DNA from: Skeletonema tropicum
Lineage: Eukaryota; Bacillariophyta; Thalassiosirophyceae; Thalassiosirales; Thalassiosiraceae
Reading direction: 5' to 3'
Assembly: GCA_037178625.1 (NCBI GenBank)
Contig: CM074146.1
Coordinates: forward strand, 124,001 to 188,000
DNA: 64,000 bases
In this document: piece after piece, positions 21,216 to 30,403 of the stretch
Position numbering within the stretch: the stretch's first letter is position 1
How the letters are laid out: every line of letters begins with the position of its first letter
Position numbers and translations under genes: made by a program
The notes under the pieces: generated by a model
Told to the model about the DNA's origin: nothing
Seen by the model: the letters and a program-made list of their open reading frames with translations, nothing else
Database searches by the model: none

Positions 21216-24200
21216 TTACTCGCCCATAGACATCAGTAACTCCAATGCGTCTAGGAATTCCTGGTTGAGTATCTTTCTCCTGTCTGGTAGTAGTTCGATT
21301 GGTGTATCTAGTATCTCTTTTTCATCAGAGTAGTTCACCGCCACGTTCATCAAGGCAGCCCTCATTTTGTAGAATTTGCTTCCCTGTAGTGGTTTAGTGT
21401 TGATATCTGCCCACATATCGTCAGTCGGACAATATTCTATCTCCAGATCACCTTGGTCTATTTTGTCCTTCACTAGAAAGTATCGTGCTTTGATGTGTTT
21501 TGTTCGCTTTGAGCTCGACATTCGCCCATTCTTCTCCATTAGAATTGCTGACTTGTTGTCCTGCATCAGGATGTTGTGCTCAACATTGTAGCCCAATGAT
21601 TCAAGGAAGTATTTACACCACAAAATTGTTGGTAGTAGGTCGTACACACCCACCAGCTCGCCTTCGGTACTACTTCGTACGTTCAGCTTCTGTTTCCCGG
21701 ACATGCTTACTATAGCTCCTTTCCCCATCGACATCATGCCACCGTTATGTCCCTTACAGTCATTGTGTGTCATGTATGATGCGTCGACCCACCATCTTAT
21801 CACGTTCAGCGAGTCCACGCTCAATGTCAGTTTCATGTATTTGGTTCCGTTTAAGTACTTCAACACTCTGAGTAGTTTCTTCCAGTCATCTTCGTCAGGT
21901 TCCTTCACTCGAGTTGTTAGGAAGGCCACTGCTGTTTGTATGTCTCGACGCGCCCTGCACGACAAGAACAAAAGCTGTGCCACGGTGTGGTGGAACTGTC
22001 TCGCCTGTTCCTCTGGTAGAAGCTTACGCTCGTCATCATCTCTAACTTTGAATAGGTTTTCCCCGGCCGGTGTAGCTGCCGTACCTGTTATACTTTCCGG
22101 GAACGCCTCAAAGATTTTGTATAGATATTTGATCATGGATACGCGTGCGACTCCCTTCTTACTGAAGTCTAGGTCCATCCCAAGGTAGTCATGTATCTTG
22201 CCTCGACGCACCGTGAGCTTCTCCCCATATATACTAGCCAGGTACTCCGCGAATAGTGTGATTTCAAATGGATCCTTGTGCGATACTTTAAGATCATCGA
22301 CGTGCCATGTTACCGTCATCTGTTCCCCTGATTCAGTTGTTTTTGTTGCAACACAAGGGTCATAGTCAGATACTTTGAAACCGTATGCTTCTAGATCTTT
22401 CACAAGCTTCTTGTAGAAAAGTAAAGCCGATCGTAACAGGCCATATAGTGCTTTGTTGATCTTCACGTAAAGGACTGGTTTTCCGTTCTCCATGGTAACG
22501 TACTTCCTGTACAGTGTTGGATCCACAAGAACCATTAGTTCTGCCATTTTCCCTTTCAGTATCATGTGTACGTGTTCATCTGTTAAAGTCGATAAATATG
22601 CCCCTGGAATATCCATTGTTGCGACGTCTCGTCCTTCATGAGCTTCAATGGCTGTTGTCATCATCATGCCTTCTAATGTTGCAGTTGGTGAGGTTGCATC
22701 TTCCTTAGATATATCTTTCCGTTGTTGACTACCGTTTGCTACCCCCCTTCCTTTGATGGTTCCATCTCTTTTCTCAGTCAAAAACATTAATGCCGCTAGT
22801 GCCTTTTGCCGTTCCTCTTCGGATAGGTCAGTAGCTTTGACTGGTAGGAATGCTACTAAATCGTGTAGTTGTTTTAGCTCTTTCGACACGGCCTTCTCGC
22901 CTCTTTCACCGAATTTCTTCAGACCGACATGCATCATAAATTGTTGTGCGAGTATTACTCCCAGTATGTGATCGTCTGCATCTTCCTCCGACATCGGCGT
23001 AACTTCCATCTCCGCCGTGTTCACATTTACCGTACCATTTGTTGTATTTACGTTCACCACACCATCTTCGTATCTTTTCCCGGTCATACTCGGTTCGTAG
23101 TTACTAGGTGCCTTACGTACACGGATTGGTCTCCTCGCCTCAGCCATTTCCGAAGTTCTTGTCTGTAGAGTCTGTTGTAGTGCTCGTCTTTCCTCTCCTA
23201 GGCTTGTATCCTCCTCTGTTGTATCATCCTCTAGTTCCGGTTGTGGATCATACCATTCTTCATCAGCATTTTCGACAGGTTGTTGTAGCACTCCTGTATT
23301 TTGATCGTCATCACCATTCACATCAGTATGCACTCCTGTGCTCTCATCGTCGTCTTCGGCTTCATTTTCGGCCTCGTCGTCCGTCACAGCAATAACATCA
23401 TAGTAGTTGTCGTGATTCACTCCTGTAGTCTGAGCGTTCATACGCGGAAGACTAGCATTGTTATTTTGAGAGGCAATAATATCCTTTGTGGCTGTACTAC
23501 CAGGAAGCACCTCGACCCATGATTCTGCCGGGTTCTCATCTTCATGATAGCGTGTAAGGTCAATACCTGGTAGTTCTGCAGGTGTGTGTGAGTGTCGTTC
23601 AATGTCACTAGGGAGCGTTTCGGTAGTAACTTCATCATCTAGGTCCCAATCGTATCGTTGTTTCATGCTATCCAGGAATTCAAGCTTGCGACCTGCGTTA
23701 TTCCGTTTAGATTTCCGTCCCCAGGCGTTCATGCGTTTAATGATGTCATCGGACATGCTGACTGCTTTATTCACATGACGTGACAGGAGCTTTCCTGTCT
23801 CGATACAGAAAACATAGTACGTCCCAGTTGCACTACCAGTGGGGCCAAGAGCAATACCTGGACGAGTTCTTGGCTTGTTGTCGTTAGTGATGTTCCTGAT
23901 ATCAGCTGCCTCGACATATTCTCCAAAGAGAAATTTACACGAGAGGGTAAAATCTGTTACCTGTCCAGTAACAATAGTCCGAGGACTCCATTCTTCGGAG
24001 ATTCCTTGTGCAGCCGGTAGTGCATTCAACCACCACACTGCGAACTCCACCGCTCTAATAATGATCCAATGATGAAGGATCTTAAAAGGTAAAACTGATG
24101 TGACACAACGTGCCCTTTCCTGAATAGTCCGGAGGGCGCGTTCTATTTCCCCTACATGTTCACGTGGTGCAACGCATTCAATATCCACAAGGCAGTGTTC

Positions 24201-26447
24201 TCGCGCCTTTTCAAATTCCACGTCGGTGAGAATCAGTCGGACCTCATAACCATGTCGTGCATAACGTTTAATAACAGAGTTTAAAGAACTACCTAGACAT
24301 TTCGCTTTTCGTGATGGTACAACCTCGGCAGTAATAAGCCGTATGTTGCGTGACAATGTTATTAGGAAAGGATTTCCATTCACATACATGAGATCTCCCA
24401 CAAGAGTTACAATACGGTGTTGCAGGAAGAATGCCCGAGGAATTGGAGACGCCGGGAAATGTACCCTTTTAGATTTGGGTCTCACCGTCTTCCCTCTTAT
24501 TGTTCCGACGTCAGGGCCAAAAATATCGTTAGCGACAGCGATATCATTCAGCGTAACAGGGCAATTTCGGATCAAGTTCTTGCTCACCATGTTTTGGAAG
24601 TCTCGTTCGGATGGATATCCCATTGTCGCCATCAAGCGTCGTGCCAAGGTAGCCTTCTCAACTTGTTTCTTCGTGTACCCCTCACGCCTGTCTCGCACGG
24701 TAGGAATCTTCGCATTGACACAATTGATACCCTTAATCTTCTGACGTAGATCCACGTACGGCATACGATCCGTAACTCCCCCATCATCACTGTTGAAATT
24801 GATTACTGTCCCCTCTGGGGTGACGACATTCCAGCACCCTCCGGTTTGGTAGGCCACACTGTAACCATCACGTTCCAACTGAGGAACAGAGAGGATGTTA
24901 GCAATACCATCCTCATAGTACCAACACTCAATATTCCCAACCTTGATTTTGTAATTCATGGTCGTCTCTCCTGCATTACAGTTACTCTTCATCACTGTAT
25001 CCGATTCGTATGGTCCCTTCTGGCAATGAGCTGCGGAGTTGATCATGTGGTGTGATGCCATGGTATCGAGATAAAGTTTGTTGGGATCCAAAGCAGAACG
25101 GTTTCCAGTACCGGCACCAGCACAGAGAAGGCCTCCAATAGTTGCCATGAGCGCACCATCCTCTTCTTCACGATCGTTGTAATCAAAGTCATCACCTTCA
25201 TCATCCTTGACGTTGGCGTTCACCTGACCCTGATGAATACTTTTAATATTCTGAGAGAGCTGCTTGAGTTTGTCTCGTTCTTCTTGTGTGAGATGCGGAC
25301 ACTCGAACGACCGATGGTTTTCTCCACACCCGAAACACTTATCCTTAGTAGTACTCCCCTTGTCATCATCTTTAGCAGACTCGGCCGCTGTCTTTGCCGC
25401 TTTGGCCTTTGCAAAAATAGCTTTTTGTTCAGCCTTAAGTTTCTTCAGCTTTGCCTCCTTTCCCTGATTCACCATAACAAGTCCAGATCCTCTCTCACCC
25501 CCATTACCAGCACGCGGGTTTTGAATCGGTGTGGGTGGGACATACATGCGTAGGAAAGTCAATACACTCTCCACTGTCTTCGGGTATCCTTTCCCCCTGA
25601 CGGCGTCGTTATGGAGTTGTTTTTTATGTTGGCCGTACCGCTTGCTATCTAGACCCTCTATGAACATACATGCGAGGATTTCTTCCTTAAGTGCTGCCTT
25701 GGCCTTCTTCACTGCATCTGCATCCGTCTGGTCGACACTGTTTTCACTGCAATACATTTCATACAGTTTTTCGTTCCAACCAATGTCAAAACCAGTTGCA
25801 TCCAGAGTCTCAACTTGTGATGTAAAGTCCTTTTTGAAGTCAGCCAGTGGTGCTGTACCGCCCTGCCAAAAACTCGCAGTTGCCCGCAAAGTCTGGGTTG
25901 CATGCATCGTTTTGCACACCTCCATGGTTTCATTCTTTGCTACCTTTAGCAATAGGACCGATAGTAGAACCCCGTCACGATCCTTTTTGATCTGCTCGAA
26001 TTCTGACACGCTCTCCAAGTGCATTTTTAGATCATCCGTACAACGTTGAAACATTATGGAGTACGCTTTGTTGTTGTTCTCATCGTAAATATCTTGTTCC
26101 TTTTTGTTCTCAGCGTGTAAAACCTTCCATTTCTCCACTTCGAACGTATCGTAGTTACCATCCTTGTCCGGTGTTGGTTTCGCCGGTTCAGTGAATGTCT
26201 TCGACTTCCCTTCGGTCATCGCATTCTGGATATCTCTAGACTTCTTATCAAGGACTTCCGGTAGATAAAGCTGGATCTTCTCTAGGTTCTTCAAGTAGAC
26301 GGTCACCTTTTGCTTTCGATTTCCGTTATCATCTTCTCCATACTCGAATATTACATCGTCAATGCTCCCCAGTTTCTCACTCTTTTTCACATCATTATTC
26401 GTTGACGTGGATCCAGCCTTCCGCTGGAAATACTTCTTCTTTTTCAT
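21216..26447 (-). CDS. Copia-1 Gag-Pol polyprotein
   Basis: 1743 aa from the ATG 28 nt inside the 5' LTR edge. The order of domains is Copia-type. Gag is followed by a CCHC knuckle (C371, C374, H378, C383) and a protease LYLDTMASHH with Asp 461. Next come integrase with VGDLMYV, ILTDVEFE and EHVGEIERALR as the D, D, E positions, an acidic Thr/Gly/Val-rich linker, RT with WHVDDLKVSH (HVDD instead of YVDD), and RNase H with VDASY, STEGELV and DNKSA. The zinc-binding HHCC part before integrase looks degenerate (ARRLMATMGYP). The linker carries three TGV motifs whose codons equal the polypurine tract. There are no stops or frameshifts. I assign it to diatom CoDi-type elements by resemblance. Confidence 0.95.
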   Translation of the reverse strand: MKKKKYFQRKAGSTSTNNDVKKSEKLGSIDDVIFEYGEDDNGNRKQKVTVYLKNLEKIQLYLPEVLDKKSRDIQNAMTEGKSKTFTEPAKPTPDKDGNYDTFEVEKWKVLHAENKKEQDIYDENNNKAYSIMFQRCTDDLKMHLESVSEFEQIKKDRDGVLLSVLLLKVAKNETMEVCKTMHATQTLRATASFWQGGTAPLADFKKDFTSQVETLDATGFDIGWNEKLYEMYCSENSVDQTDADAVKKAKAALKEEILACMFIEGLDSKRYGQHKKQLHNDAVRGKGYPKTVESVLTFLRMYVPPTPIQNPRAGNGGERGSGLVMVNQGKEAKLKKLKAEQKAIFAKAKAAKTAAESAKDDDKGSTTKDKCFGCGENHRSFECPHLTQEERDKLKQLSQNIKSIHQGQVNANVKDDEGDDFDYNDREEEDGALMATIGGLLCAGAGTGNRSALDPNKLYLDTMASHHMINSAAHCQKGPYESDTVMKSNCNAGETTMNYKIKVGNIECWYYEDGIANILSVPQLERDGYSVAYQTGGCWNVVTPEGTVINFNSDDGGVTDRMPYVDLRQKIKGINCVNAKIPTVRDRREGYTKKQVEKATLARRLMATMGYPSERDFQNMVSKNLIRNCPVTLNDIAVANDIFGPDVGTIRGKTVRPKSKRVHFPASPIPRAFFLQHRIVTLVGDLMYVNGNPFLITLSRNIRLITAEVVPSRKAKCLGSSLNSVIKRYARHGYEVRLILTDVEFEKAREHCLVDIECVAPREHVGEIERALRTIQERARCVTSVLPFKILHHWIIIRAVEFAVWWLNALPAAQGISEEWSPRTIVTGQVTDFTLSCKFLFGEYVEAADIRNITNDNKPRTRPGIALGPTGSATGTYYVFCIETGKLLSRHVNKAVSMSDDIIKRMNAWGRKSKRNNAGRKLEFLDSMKQRYDWDLDDEVTTETLPSDIERHSHTPAELPGIDLTRYHEDENPAESWVEVLPGSTATKDIIASQNNNASLPRMNAQTTGVNHDNYYDVIAVTDDEAENEAEDDDESTGVHTDVNGDDDQNTGVLQQPVENADEEWYDPQPELEDDTTEEDTSLGEERRALQQTLQTRTSEMAEARRPIRVRKAPSNYEPSMTGKRYEDGVVNVNTTNGTVNVNTAEMEVTPMSEEDADDHILGVILAQQFMMHVGLKKFGERGEKAVSKELKQLHDLVAFLPVKATDLSEEERQKALAALMFLTEKRDGTIKGRGVANGSQQRKDISKEDATSPTATLEGMMMTTAIEAHEGRDVATMDIPGAYLSTLTDEHVHMILKGKMAELMVLVDPTLYRKYVTMENGKPVLYVKINKALYGLLRSALLFYKKLVKDLEAYGFKVSDYDPCVATKTTESGEQMTVTWHVDDLKVSHKDPFEITLFAEYLASIYGEKLTVRRGKIHDYLGMDLDFSKKGVARVSMIKYLYKIFEAFPESITGTAATPAGENLFKVRDDDERKLLPEEQARQFHHTVAQLLFLSCRARRDIQTAVAFLTTRVKEPDEDDWKKLLRVLKYLNGTKYMKLTLSVDSLNVIRWWVDASYMTHNDCKGHNGGMMSMGKGAIVSMSGKQKLNVRSSTEGELVGVYDLLPTILWCKYFLESLGYNVEHNILMQDNKSAILMEKNGRMSSSKRTKHIKARYFLVKDKIDQGDLEIEYCPTDDMWADINTKPLQGSKFYKMRAALMNVAVNYSDEKEILDTPIELLPDRRKILNQEFLDALELLMSMGE

Positions 26448-26459
26448 GCTTCTGTTTCG

Positions 26460-26474
26460 ATAATTAAAATAATA
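26460..26474 (-). promoter_or_regulatory. Copia-1 primer-binding region, complementary to its own LTR
   Basis: The first 15 nt after the 5' LTR, TATTATTTTAATTAT on the element strand, are the exact complement of an LTR segment (plus-strand 26544-26558 and 21068-21082). No match to the usual initiator-Met tRNA site (TGGTATCAGAGC) is seen. Confidence 0.7.
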
Positions 26475-26668
26475 TGTTGAAACAATACCGAAGCAGACAA
26501 TAAACCCAACCCCAGCATGAACCGTAATATCTTTATACAGTAGATATTATTTTAATTATGGTCATTGTCTGGTCATTGTCTTCATTCTTCCTCATGGTCA
26601 AAACACGACGTGTCGAAGTGTTGTTGAAGGAACTTCAACTTAGTTCCTAAAATGTATATTTCTTAACA
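26475..26668 (-). repeat. Copia-1 LTR, 5' side of the element
   Basis: 194 bp, followed outward by the ATATA duplication (26669-26673). The segment 26544-26558 pairs with the primer-binding region. If transcripts start there, nt 111 of the LTR is the RNA 5' end. Confidence 0.95.
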
Positions 26669-27710
26669 ATATAGAAGCCCTCAGTTCCTCGCAGAGATCC
26701 ACCTGTCAAGACGGCAATCATGGCACCGACACGATAATAGTAATTGCTCAAAACAACGTTGGGTTCCTCCTCCGCTTTTAACTTCAAGCGAGACAAAACT
26801 TCGATTGTTGCTCTCATAGAAAGTGGTTTGTTGCCTCTACCTTCATGACCCATCCTAAATTCAGCGCCGCGAAGAAAGTCTCCAAACCAAATAGATTGAG
26901 TATTGCAATTTGTTGGCCGAACTCTAGCAGTTCCCCTAGAGAAGGAAGATCCCTCCATCATTCCAATAGAAGATGACTGATAAGAGACCATTGCACTTGA
27001 TCTGATTTGACGCAACGTATCAAATTGGACGTAATCTTTTGTGCGTCCCTTGGAGTACAGGGATTTGTAGAGCATGTCTACCACTGTACCCATCCCGACG
27101 CAATCATAATCAGGAAACGGGCCACGAGGAGGATATGTGGGTGTCCTCCTTAGCTTGACGCAATTCCGAATAACCTCAGCCATTCTAATATTGTGCCTTT
27201 GGATCTGCCTGCAAACGCGTCCAGGTTGGCTCGACGTATACAGGCGAGAAACTCTTTGTCACCAGCGTCGGGGTCCCTTCCTTCAAGCAGTCGAACCCAA
27301 CATGTTTCACACTGAAACGTCACCACAAGATGAGCTCCCTTCACTGCGTAGTTCACACGCCTCAACTTCTCCTCATTAGTGTGCCAGGGGTTCCCATCCT
27401 CATCCACCAGATTATCCATCGGAAACCTTCCTATCCCGAGGCATTTGTAACAATCCGGATGCCAAACGTTTCGACACGGAGACCAACCTCTTCGGGAGAC
27501 CGAGAAGTTGCAACAAAATATCCCTTCCATCGCCTCCACCTTCTTTGAACAATTTCGACAATTTCCTCTCCATTCCCACCACATATGGGGCTCGACCGAG
27601 CTTCCACGGCCTGTGAAAAGTGAAGGGGAGAACGATGCCAACCCAGAGAGGTTCAAACATCGTTTCCGGCCAAAAGGATTTGTTAGCTGGAATAGGAAAG
27701 TGTACATCAC
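26669..27710 (-). pseudogene. YR retroelement: Cys-rich region and N-terminal recombinase part
   Basis: The upstream frame (27150-27710) has Cys pairs (CRNCSKK, FCCNFSVSRRG, CRNVWHPDCYKC, FQCETCW) and then GRDPDAGDKEFLACIRRANLDAF. The frame shifts near 27150-27183 to ...TPTYPPRGPFPDYD ... LTGGSLRGTEGFY, where Copia-1 interrupts. This layout (Cys-rich segment, then recombinase core) matches proteins I recall from diatom DIRS-like elements. The frame change and Copia insertion make it a relic. Confidence 0.55.
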
Positions 27711-28230
27711 AAACTTTAAAGAACAAACGTCTCCAGCGTGGTGTCATGATCCTAGGAATAACCAAGATGTGATAGGTGTCGGTGCGTTTGTGCCGAGCTT
27801 TCAGTAACTCTTCCAGAGCTACGTCAGCTAGTGCCGGGGGTGGTGCCCATAGGTGCAAGTTGCTACCTTGTTCATGATTTGGAATCCAGATGCCATGATC
27901 GTCTTTCTGACCTCCTATTATTCCATGAGCTCGCTCAAACCAATCATCCACTGACAAGGGTTGCAGATCTGGTCTGCTAGTCCAGCTCCGAATCCAGTCA
28001 AGTAGTGGAGGATGTCGTTTGATGGCTGATTCTGCAAGAGGAGCGAAACTCAACATGCTTTCTCCTGCCATAACTCCCTCATTTCTGGAGCCCCTAGAGC
28101 AGGCGTCAGTTCCTTGAGCCATCATGCGCTTCCCTGACACGTGAACAACATAAATAATAACACTGTGCTCAATCTCCAGGAGCCTGAGCCTCAGTATCAA
28201 CTCATGAAGTGTGTGGGGCTTTAGGTTATT
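27412..28230 (-). pseudogene. YR retroelement: RNase H-like tail and downstream region
   Basis: Reads LHELILRLRLLEIEHSVIIY, then HVSGKRMMAQGTDACSRG, a pattern like the end of RNase H in DIRS-type elements (HV-G---A-G-D--SRG). A few hundred residues follow, including WAPPPALADVALEELL. The frame overlaps the Cys-rich frame (27412-27710) in another phase, as overlapping ORFs do in DIRS-type elements. An in-frame stop lies just upstream (about 28230), and the RT domain is absent from the window. Called DIRS-like with moderate confidence. Confidence 0.5.
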
Positions 28231-28366
28231 TCTGTGCTACGGTAAACTACGTATCAGTGGTATTGCAAACAAGAAAAGAATCGTGGATACGCCTTCGCTT
28301 TTGGGGGGCAGTTTTGATGAAGAGGAAAGTGCGTTTGTCAGTAAAGATAAACAACTCAGTATGAGT

Positions 28367-28422
28367 GGTGATGGACAGATATGGACATCACCAATCGGTG
28401 ATGTCCATATCTGTCCATCACC
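28367..28422. repeat. perfect 26-bp inverted repeat
   Basis: Arms GGTGATGGACAGATATGGAC plus ATCACC and their exact complement, separated by 4 nt. One arm recurs at 45466-45489. It could form a very stable hairpin. Confidence 0.9.
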
Positions 28423-28516
28423 GATTTTACCAGGTATGTATCCCCTTACCAGATGCAACGATTTCTACGACTTAATTTATGACACTAGTATTGTGACTAT
28501 TCTACAGAATAGATTA

Positions 28517-29496
28517 GAGTGTCCACACACGGCAAATTAGTAGGAAATTTTGTACAATTTGTAAGCATGGCTTACAAATTTGCAAAATCTCAAATTACAA
28601 ATTTGTAGGATTTTGTAACAATTGTAGAAAAACCTACAAATTTGGATTCATACCAATTCCTTCGTATGTATCCATTGCCTCCTAAAATGCGCCCTAAATT
28701 TGACCGTCACTGAGCAGCTGTCTCCAAGACCATCTTCAGCGTCTTTCTGGACACGATGATCACTCCGATCGCTCCGTCCATAAAATAGATGTGCTCATAA
28801 ATAATGGCAAGTCCATTTTATCACCAAGCTGTTCTCCTCATGTCTTCGACCAATCCCTCTGCTCCAAATAATCACCCTGCTGGTGGTAGCTTTCCATCCC
28901 TCGTCTCTCCTTCTGGCGTTGGGAGGCCGCATCGCTCCTCTGGTGCTGCAGCTGCTGCTCCTCTCAACAACCTTCACCTCAATGTTGCAGCGGCAGCCGA
29001 TACCGCCGAGCGAATAGGACGGCAATAATAAGAAGGAGTTGAGTAGAAAACTCTATCATATTGGCAGCAACGCGATAATGCATAGCTTGCTCCATCCTCT
29101 CAATTGGTGACAGAGAGCTAGAATCTCGATACTCCCAAGATACCTCGCGGCGTGCGCGGCGCTCACTGAATTGAAGTATCTCCTCCTCGTCTTCGTCGTC
29201 GGCATCTTGACGACGTCGCCCACGTCCTGACATGGTTCACGTAGTAGTATATGACGTATCTTTGTATCGATGAGGCGTACTACTTGTGGCCGATGTTTCG
29301 ATGAGGAGATGATGTGTGATGGAATTCGACTATTTCCTAGGAATTCGTCGAGCCCCCAAAAATCTGAGAGTGACCAACTGCAAATTTGGAAAGCTGTGTG
29401 GACACTTGGACACATAAAACTCGTCAAATTTGCAACTACAAATGTATTACAAATTTATTACAAATTTGTTACAAATTTAGCTTTGTGTGGACACTC
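28517..29496. mobile_element. 980-bp TA-flanked non-autonomous DNA element
   Basis: Ends are GAGTGTCCACACA and its complement, with TA on both sides (28515-28516, 29497-29498). Near both ends there are many ACAAATTTG / TTACAAATTT subterminal repeats, as often seen as transposase-binding sites. No transposase is found. A short membrane-type frame lies inside on the minus strand. Confidence 0.65.
28979..29233 (-). CDS. possible 84-aa protein inside the TA-flanked element
   Basis: An Arg-rich and acidic start (MSGRGRRRQDADDEDEEE) is followed by a hydrophobic stretch, STQLLLIIAVLF, close to the C terminus that could be a tail anchor. It begins with ATG. There is no homology I recognise. It may be chance or cargo carried by the element. 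Confidence 0.25.
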   Translation of the reverse strand: MSGRGRRRQDADDEDEEEILQFSERRARREVSWEYRDSSSLSPIERMEQAMHYRVAANMIEFSTQLLLIIAVLFARRYRLPLQH

Positions 29497-30096
29497 TATT
29501 CTACACTTTCCTGAACCCCACCACACCTATCGATCCTGCATGGAGTGCGGTCTGCCCCAACTTTTTAGGAGCGGTCTGCCCCAACTTTTTACAGCAACAA
29601 AATACGTAGGAATTAGTACTAATATTGGGCCGAAGAGATGAGACAAATCTTCTGTCTTCTCAGTACCGCATTCTCAAAGAAGTACCTACCCGCCCTCCAA
29701 ACTCCAAAATGAAAAATAATATTACCATACTGATGAAAAATATTACTCCTGTTTATGTACCTACACTCATACTCACTTTGACAAAGACCATGTCGCACGC
29801 CTGCGTAGCCGGGAGAAATAACTCGGTCGAACTCAAAGCAAGCGTACGTGTCGTAGAGTCCAATTGAGGCAACAAGAATTCCTCTCTTCGTGTAGCGTGC
29901 GTAATGCGATAGGAGTACTTATGATTTTGAGAGCCTTATCCAAGGTGTTTTGTGAGTGCGTTTGTGGTGAGAACCATGTGGTACTGAGAAGACAGAAGAT
30001 TTGTCTCATCTCTTCGGCCCAATATTAGTACTAATTCCTACGTATTTTGTTGCTGTAAAAAGTTGGGGCAGACCGCTCCAAAAAAGTTGGGGCAAC

Positions 30097-30403
30097 TGTT
30101 GAAGATAAAATCCGGTCAGGGCCCAACGACGAAGACTACCGCTCCAGCCTATTACCACCGACAAGATGCTCTATCCAGTAAACAAACGTATTACTATGTT
30201 ATTCACGAAGCACTAACATAGTTGATAAAGTAAGAGCATCCTTGGCTGTTGAGGCTCATGGTGCTCATCCTCCGTATCTTGAGGTCTTCCTCCATATCTT
30301 GGCTCTTCAAGATGAGCCTTTTACTACGTCACAGTAAGATAGTTTCTTGTTGGGTTTCTCACGTTTTGTGTTGTCTAGAGAACCCCGATTTACAGTTCCA
30401 ACA
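30097..30403 (-). repeat. Copia-2 LTR, 3' side of the element
   Basis: 307 bp, TG...CA. Preceded on the element strand by CACAGGAGTG (30404-30413) as polypurine tract. The pol frame reads into this LTR as far as 30307. Confidence 0.95.

Larger units (their letters stand above)
20999..26668 (-). mobile_element. Copia-1: complete CoDi-like LTR retrotransposon
   Basis: LTRs at 20999-21192 and 26475-26668 (194 bp, TG...CA, no differences seen) flank one long polyprotein frame on the minus strand. The 5-bp target duplication ATATA is at 20994-20998 and 26669-26673. It inserted into a tyrosine-recombinase gene. The polypurine tract (ACAGGAGTG) and primer-binding region are annotated separately. 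Intact LTRs and frame suggest recent, possibly still active, transposition. Confidence 0.95.

Noticed and set aside
23200..23450. CRISPR-like array from spaced CACTCCTG motifs
   Set aside because: The motifs are codons of a Copia linker with irregular spacing, in a eukaryotic context.
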